Of a stretch of 26,527 nucleotides of DNA, positions 23,898 through 26,527 are shown piece by piece. The stretch lies in the NCBI GenBank assembly GCA_023396365.1, contig JAEWWL010000084.1, positions 1 through 26,527 of the forward strand. Reading direction: 5' to 3'. The notes under the pieces are model-generated. The model was not told the origin of the DNA. It ran no database searches and was given only the letters and a program-made list of their open reading frames with translations. This DNA is from Methanobacteriota archaeon. GTDB taxonomy: Archaea > Halobacteriota > Methanomicrobia > Methanomicrobiales > Methanomicrobiaceae. The position numbers and the translations under genes are program-made. The stretch's first letter is position 1; each line of letters begins with the position of its first letter.

Positions 23898-24689
23898 ATA
23901 CCGCAGCCGAAAAAAGAGAAAAAAAAGATACTGATTGTTGAAAATGACAATCTCATAGCATCACTCATGGAAGGAATGCTTTCAAAAAAGGACTACGCTG
24001 TCGTTGCAAAAGTCTCTACCGGCGAGGAGGCCATAAGCATGGCGATAAAGCATCTTCCGGAAGCTATCCTTATGGACATAAACCTGGACGGAAAAATTGA
24101 CGGAATTCTTGCAACCAGATACATTACCTCAATGTTTAAAATACCGGTGCTCTTTGTCTCCGGCGAGGAGGGCGGAGAAATATTTACAAAAGCCGCCGAA
24201 TCATCGCCTGCAGGATATATCATAAAACCGTTTACTGCAAATGACATCTATTCTAATGTAGAAATTGCAATCAAAAATGCCCAGCTTAAAAGGGCTTCAA
24301 AGGAAAATTATGAACTGCCGGCGATTCTTGCATACAAGTCGATGACAGAGATGGATGCATACTTCCTTCTTGACTCGGCAGGAAGGATAATATTTCTTAA
24401 TCCCTATGCAGAGCACATGATTAACAGGACAATCGCTGATGTTGCAACAGATTCTATCAATAATTACCTGGTTTTCTATGACATCCTGTCTGCCGAGCCG
24501 ATAAAAGACACCTTCAAAAACGCTGTAAGGGAAAGCAATTTCTTCGGCAAAAAGACAAAAATTGCAGTAAAACTCTCAAATGGAAATTTCCGTCCGGTTG
24601 TTGTAAGCTCACTTGTTGTGAATGATTCTTTTGACAATCATCTTGGCACGCTTTTTAAGGTTCACTTAAAGGCAAGAGACGAGATGTAA
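23898..24689 (+). CDS. Response regulator with receiver and PAS domain
   Basis: Two-component output/relay protein. Seen: receiver domain from about 23925 (K-K-I-L-I-V-E-N-D-N, acidic pair E15/D17), phosphoacceptor Asp60 in A-I-L-M-D-I-N-L, Ser88 in L-F-V-S-G, Lys110 in I-I-K-P-F, numbering from codon 23898; then a PAS-like domain at about 140-255 (Y-F-L-L-D-S-A-G-R-I-I-F-L-N-P-Y-A) and no DNA-binding domain. Start problem: the first ATG in frame (23967) would remove the first strand and both acidic residues; no ATG, GTG or TTG lies between the upstream stop (23805) and 23967. ATA 23898 with GGGGAGGGG upstream is the best candidate; a start at 23967 or a sequence error is the alternative. A histidine kinase is not in the window. 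Confidence 0.8.
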   Translation: MPQPKKEKKKILIVENDNLIASLMEGMLSKKDYAVVAKVSTGEEAISMAIKHLPEAILMDINLDGKIDGILATRYITSMFKIPVLFVSGEEGGEIFTKAAESSPAGYIIKPFTANDIYSNVEIAIKNAQLKRASKENYELPAILAYKSMTEMDAYFLLDSAGRIIFLNPYAEHMINRTIADVATDSINNYLVFYDILSAEPIKDTFKNAVRESNFFGKKTKIAVKLSNGNFRPVVVSSLVVNDSFDNHLGTLFKVHLKARDEM

Positions 24690-24728
24690 TAATATTCAAA
24701 TACAGTTGAAATCTTATTTTAACTAATC

Positions 24729-26527
24729 ATGTTTTTTAAAAAAATCAGTGAACACAGGTTGTGCAATAAAAAAACCGGTGAGAGAACTTTTCTTTTATCG
24801 CTCTTTGCAATGCTTATTCTGATATGTGTGCCGGCATCTGTTATGGCCTGCACCATATTTGTCGTAACTCCGGATGCATCGTCGGACGAATCAGTGTACA
24901 TCGGACATACAAACGATGGTGTCGGAAAAGACTGGAGAAATATCGATGATGTGGTGATAACCTACATTCCTTCAGCCGACCACGAAGCCGGCAGCAAAAG
25001 GATTGTCTGCTTTGATCCAAACAGCGGCTCTGATGCCGCCGGAAACAAAGGAGACAATTCTGATCTGATTGTACTTGGCTCAATTGAACAGGTTCCACAT
25101 ACTTATGCCTACTATACCGCGTCATACGGCATGATAAACGAGAAAAACCTGATGAGCGCGGAATGCACAGATTATGCAAAATATGAACCGTCTGCTTTGG
25201 AAAACAAGAGAATGTTTTATTCATCCGAGCTTTCAAATTTCGCACTTGAAAGATGCACAAAAGCTAAAGAAGCCGTATCACTTGTGGGAGATCTTATCGA
25301 CAGATACGGCTACTACGGAACAGGTGAAACTCTGATTTTTGCCGATGAAAAAGAAGCCTGGGTCATAGAAATGTGCGGAAATCCTGCCGAAGAAACAGGC
25401 GGGCTGTGGGTTGCTGAAAAAATTCCGGACGGAGAAGTATTTGTTGCCGCAAATGAATTCAGGATTCGTGAGGTTAAGAAAAACAGTCCTGACATGATGT
25501 ATTCAAAAAATCTGTTTTCTGCCGCAGAAAAGGCAGGATGGTGGAGTCCGGCTGATGGTGAATTAGACTGGCTCAAAACTGTAAGCTACGGGGAGTACTC
25601 ACACCCATACTACTCACTTATGAGAGTATGGAGGCTTGAAGACAAACTTTCGCCCTCGCTTGAATTATCTCCCTATGTTGAAAATTCATACACAAAGGAT
25701 TATCCGTTTTCAATAAAGCCTGATGAAAAAGTGGACTTTAAAACCGCCATCAACATGTTTCGTGATCACTATGAAGGAACAGAATTTGATTTAACAAAAG
25801 GTGATGCCGCAGGGCCTTTTGGAAATCCCTACCGCTATCTCGGACCACATGATGCCCATACAGATTTTCAGAATGAAACAGAAATGGAAGTTCGTCCGGG
25901 TGCAAATGTAAGACCGATATCAGCAATATTCTGCTCATACAGCTATGTTGCACAGATAAGGCCTGACCTTCCGCAAGAGCTAAAAGGCGTTTTATGGTTT
26001 GGACCTGCAGTTGCATACGAAACCGTATATGCACCCATATATGCCTCATCAAAGGAGGTATCTGACTCATATACAAAGGGAAACCGCCTTGATTACAATT
26101 ACAACACTGCCTACTGGACATTTGATCTGCTGACAAACTGGGCGATGCTGAAATACAATGCAATGACAGATGATATTTCACAAGAGCAGAAAAGGCTTGA
26201 AGAGGAATCATTTGCAAAATTAAAAGATACAGATGAATCAGCCGGGAAATGCCTTGTTAGCGGTGATTCTGAGTGTGCCATAAGCATAATCTCAAATTTC
26301 ACTGTAAGCCGCGGTGATGAAATCATCTCTGACTGGAAAGCATTAACTGCAAAACTGATTGTAAAATATTCAAACGGACTTGTAACAGACCCGGTAACTG
26401 AGGATGTTTCTGAAGGAGGTTATCCTGATGAATGGTACAATGAGACAGGCTATCAGTACGGACCGAGGGTCTATCAGTTTGATGAACTTAAAGAGACTGA
26501 CGGCCTTTCATATACAAACAAAACTGT
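24729..26527 (+). CDS. Secreted C69-family (PepD-like) dipeptidase/Ntn-hydrolase, 3' partial
   Basis: Seen: a frame open from ATG 24729 to the window end (599 codons, no stop). A signal peptide with hydrophobic core L-L-S-L-F-A-M-L-I-L-I (about 22-34) ends S-V-M-A, leaving Cys41 as first residue: C-T-I-F-V-V-T-P-D-A. Family C69 dipeptidases use an N-terminal Cys as nucleophile and continue with a strand then D/N residues (Y-I-G-H-T-N-D-G here, like A-R-N-E-D-S). Further C69-like segments are Y-Y-G-T-G-E-T-L-I-F-A-D, E-A-W-V-I-E-M-C-G, V-F-V-A-A-N-E-F-R-I, and G-P-F-G-N-P-Y-R. V-M-A-C could also be a lipobox. It probably hydrolyses peptides or related amides outside the cell. The gap to the response regulator is 39 bases, so cotranscription is possible. 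Confidence 0.8.
   Translation, partial: MFFKKISEHRLCNKKTGERTFLLSLFAMLILICVPASVMACTIFVVTPDASSDESVYIGHTNDGVGKDWRNIDDVVITYIPSADHEAGSKRIVCFDPNSGSDAAGNKGDNSDLIVLGSIEQVPHTYAYYTASYGMINEKNLMSAECTDYAKYEPSALENKRMFYSSELSNFALERCTKAKEAVSLVGDLIDRYGYYGTGETLIFADEKEAWVIEMCGNPAEETGGLWVAEKIPDGEVFVAANEFRIREVKKNSPDMMYSKNLFSAAEKAGWWSPADGELDWLKTVSYGEYSHPYYSLMRVWRLEDKLSPSLELSPYVENSYTKDYPFSIKPDEKVDFKTAINMFRDHYEGTEFDLTKGDAAGPFGNPYRYLGPHDAHTDFQNETEMEVRPGANVRPISAIFCSYSYVAQIRPDLPQELKGVLWFGPAVAYETVYAPIYASSKEVSDSYTKGNRLDYNYNTAYWTFDLLTNWAMLKYNAMTDDISQEQKRLEEESFAKLKDTDESAGKCLVSGDSECAISIISNFTVSRGDEIISDWKALTAKLIVKYSNGLVTDPVTEDVSEGGYPDEWYNETGYQYGPRVYQFDELKETDGLSYTNKT

Noticed and set aside
25750..26217. Minus-strand frame of 155 codons inside the C69-like gene
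   Set aside because: The plus strand carries a continuous 599-codon frame with signal peptide and family motifs; the antisense frame shows none.
1..26527. CRISPR arrays, insertion sequences, integrase or attachment sites
   Set aside because: I saw no regularly spaced repeats, no transposase or recombinase motifs, and no tRNA-derived direct repeat around the tRNA-Ile gene.

Overview
The window looks like a chromosomal segment of a methanogenic archaeon, most likely of the order Methanomicrobiales; the order is an inference from gene content and style. The archaeal signs are AT-rich upstream regions with TATA-box-like elements about 26 bases before several start codons (leaderless style), T-run terminators, a tRNA-Ile with no encoded CCA, an archaeal-type t6A methylthiotransferase, NEW3 and DUF5518-like proteins, and an ADP-forming acyl-CoA synthetase.

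Positions 1-6726 form a defence-flavoured region. It holds a type I restriction-modification methyltransferase (hsdM, 5' end outside the window), a convergent RelE/ParE-like toxin with its antitoxin, a zinc-ribbon/DnaJ-type cysteine-rich small protein, a lipoprotein, and then a tight two-gene unit. The first gene of that unit is an ABC/OLD-like ATPase with an extra N-terminal DUF6884-like domain. The second is a DUF4435 (TOPRIM-like) protein whose start overlaps the ATPase end by 8 bases. ATPase plus DUF4435 is the layout of the PARIS anti-phage system (AriA/AriB), which responds to phage anti-restriction proteins. The fused N-terminal domain is not part of PARIS as I know it, and the pair lies about 2.5 kb from a type I methylase. 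I regard it as the best candidate for an undescribed system here.

Positions 6916-9708 carry a small glycine-rich membrane protein, a small LigD-type 3'-phosphoesterase-like protein with its metal ligands replaced, a tRNA-modifying radical SAM enzyme and an unknown protein. Positions 9889-13437 are a three-gene transcription unit: ABC ATPase, ABC-2 permease, and a secreted or membrane-anchored NEW3/carboxypeptidase-regulatory-like protein.

Positions 13497-16131 (minus strand) encode a winged-helix/FHA fusion followed 16 bases later by a membrane-anchored Ser/Thr kinase. This is a plausible kinase-to-phospho-reading-transcription-factor pathway, with palindromes at the promoter. A tRNA-Ile(GAU) gene follows on the same strand.

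From 16626 on the plus strand come SbcD and SbcC (DNA end-processing nuclease and SMC-like ATPase), an ADP-forming acyl-CoA synthetase overlapping the sbcC end, a receiver-PAS response regulator with no ordinary start codon at the expected place, and a secreted C69-family dipeptidase-like protein that runs off the window. No IS element, CRISPR array or rRNA was seen, and no gap without any annotated feature exceeds 300 bases.
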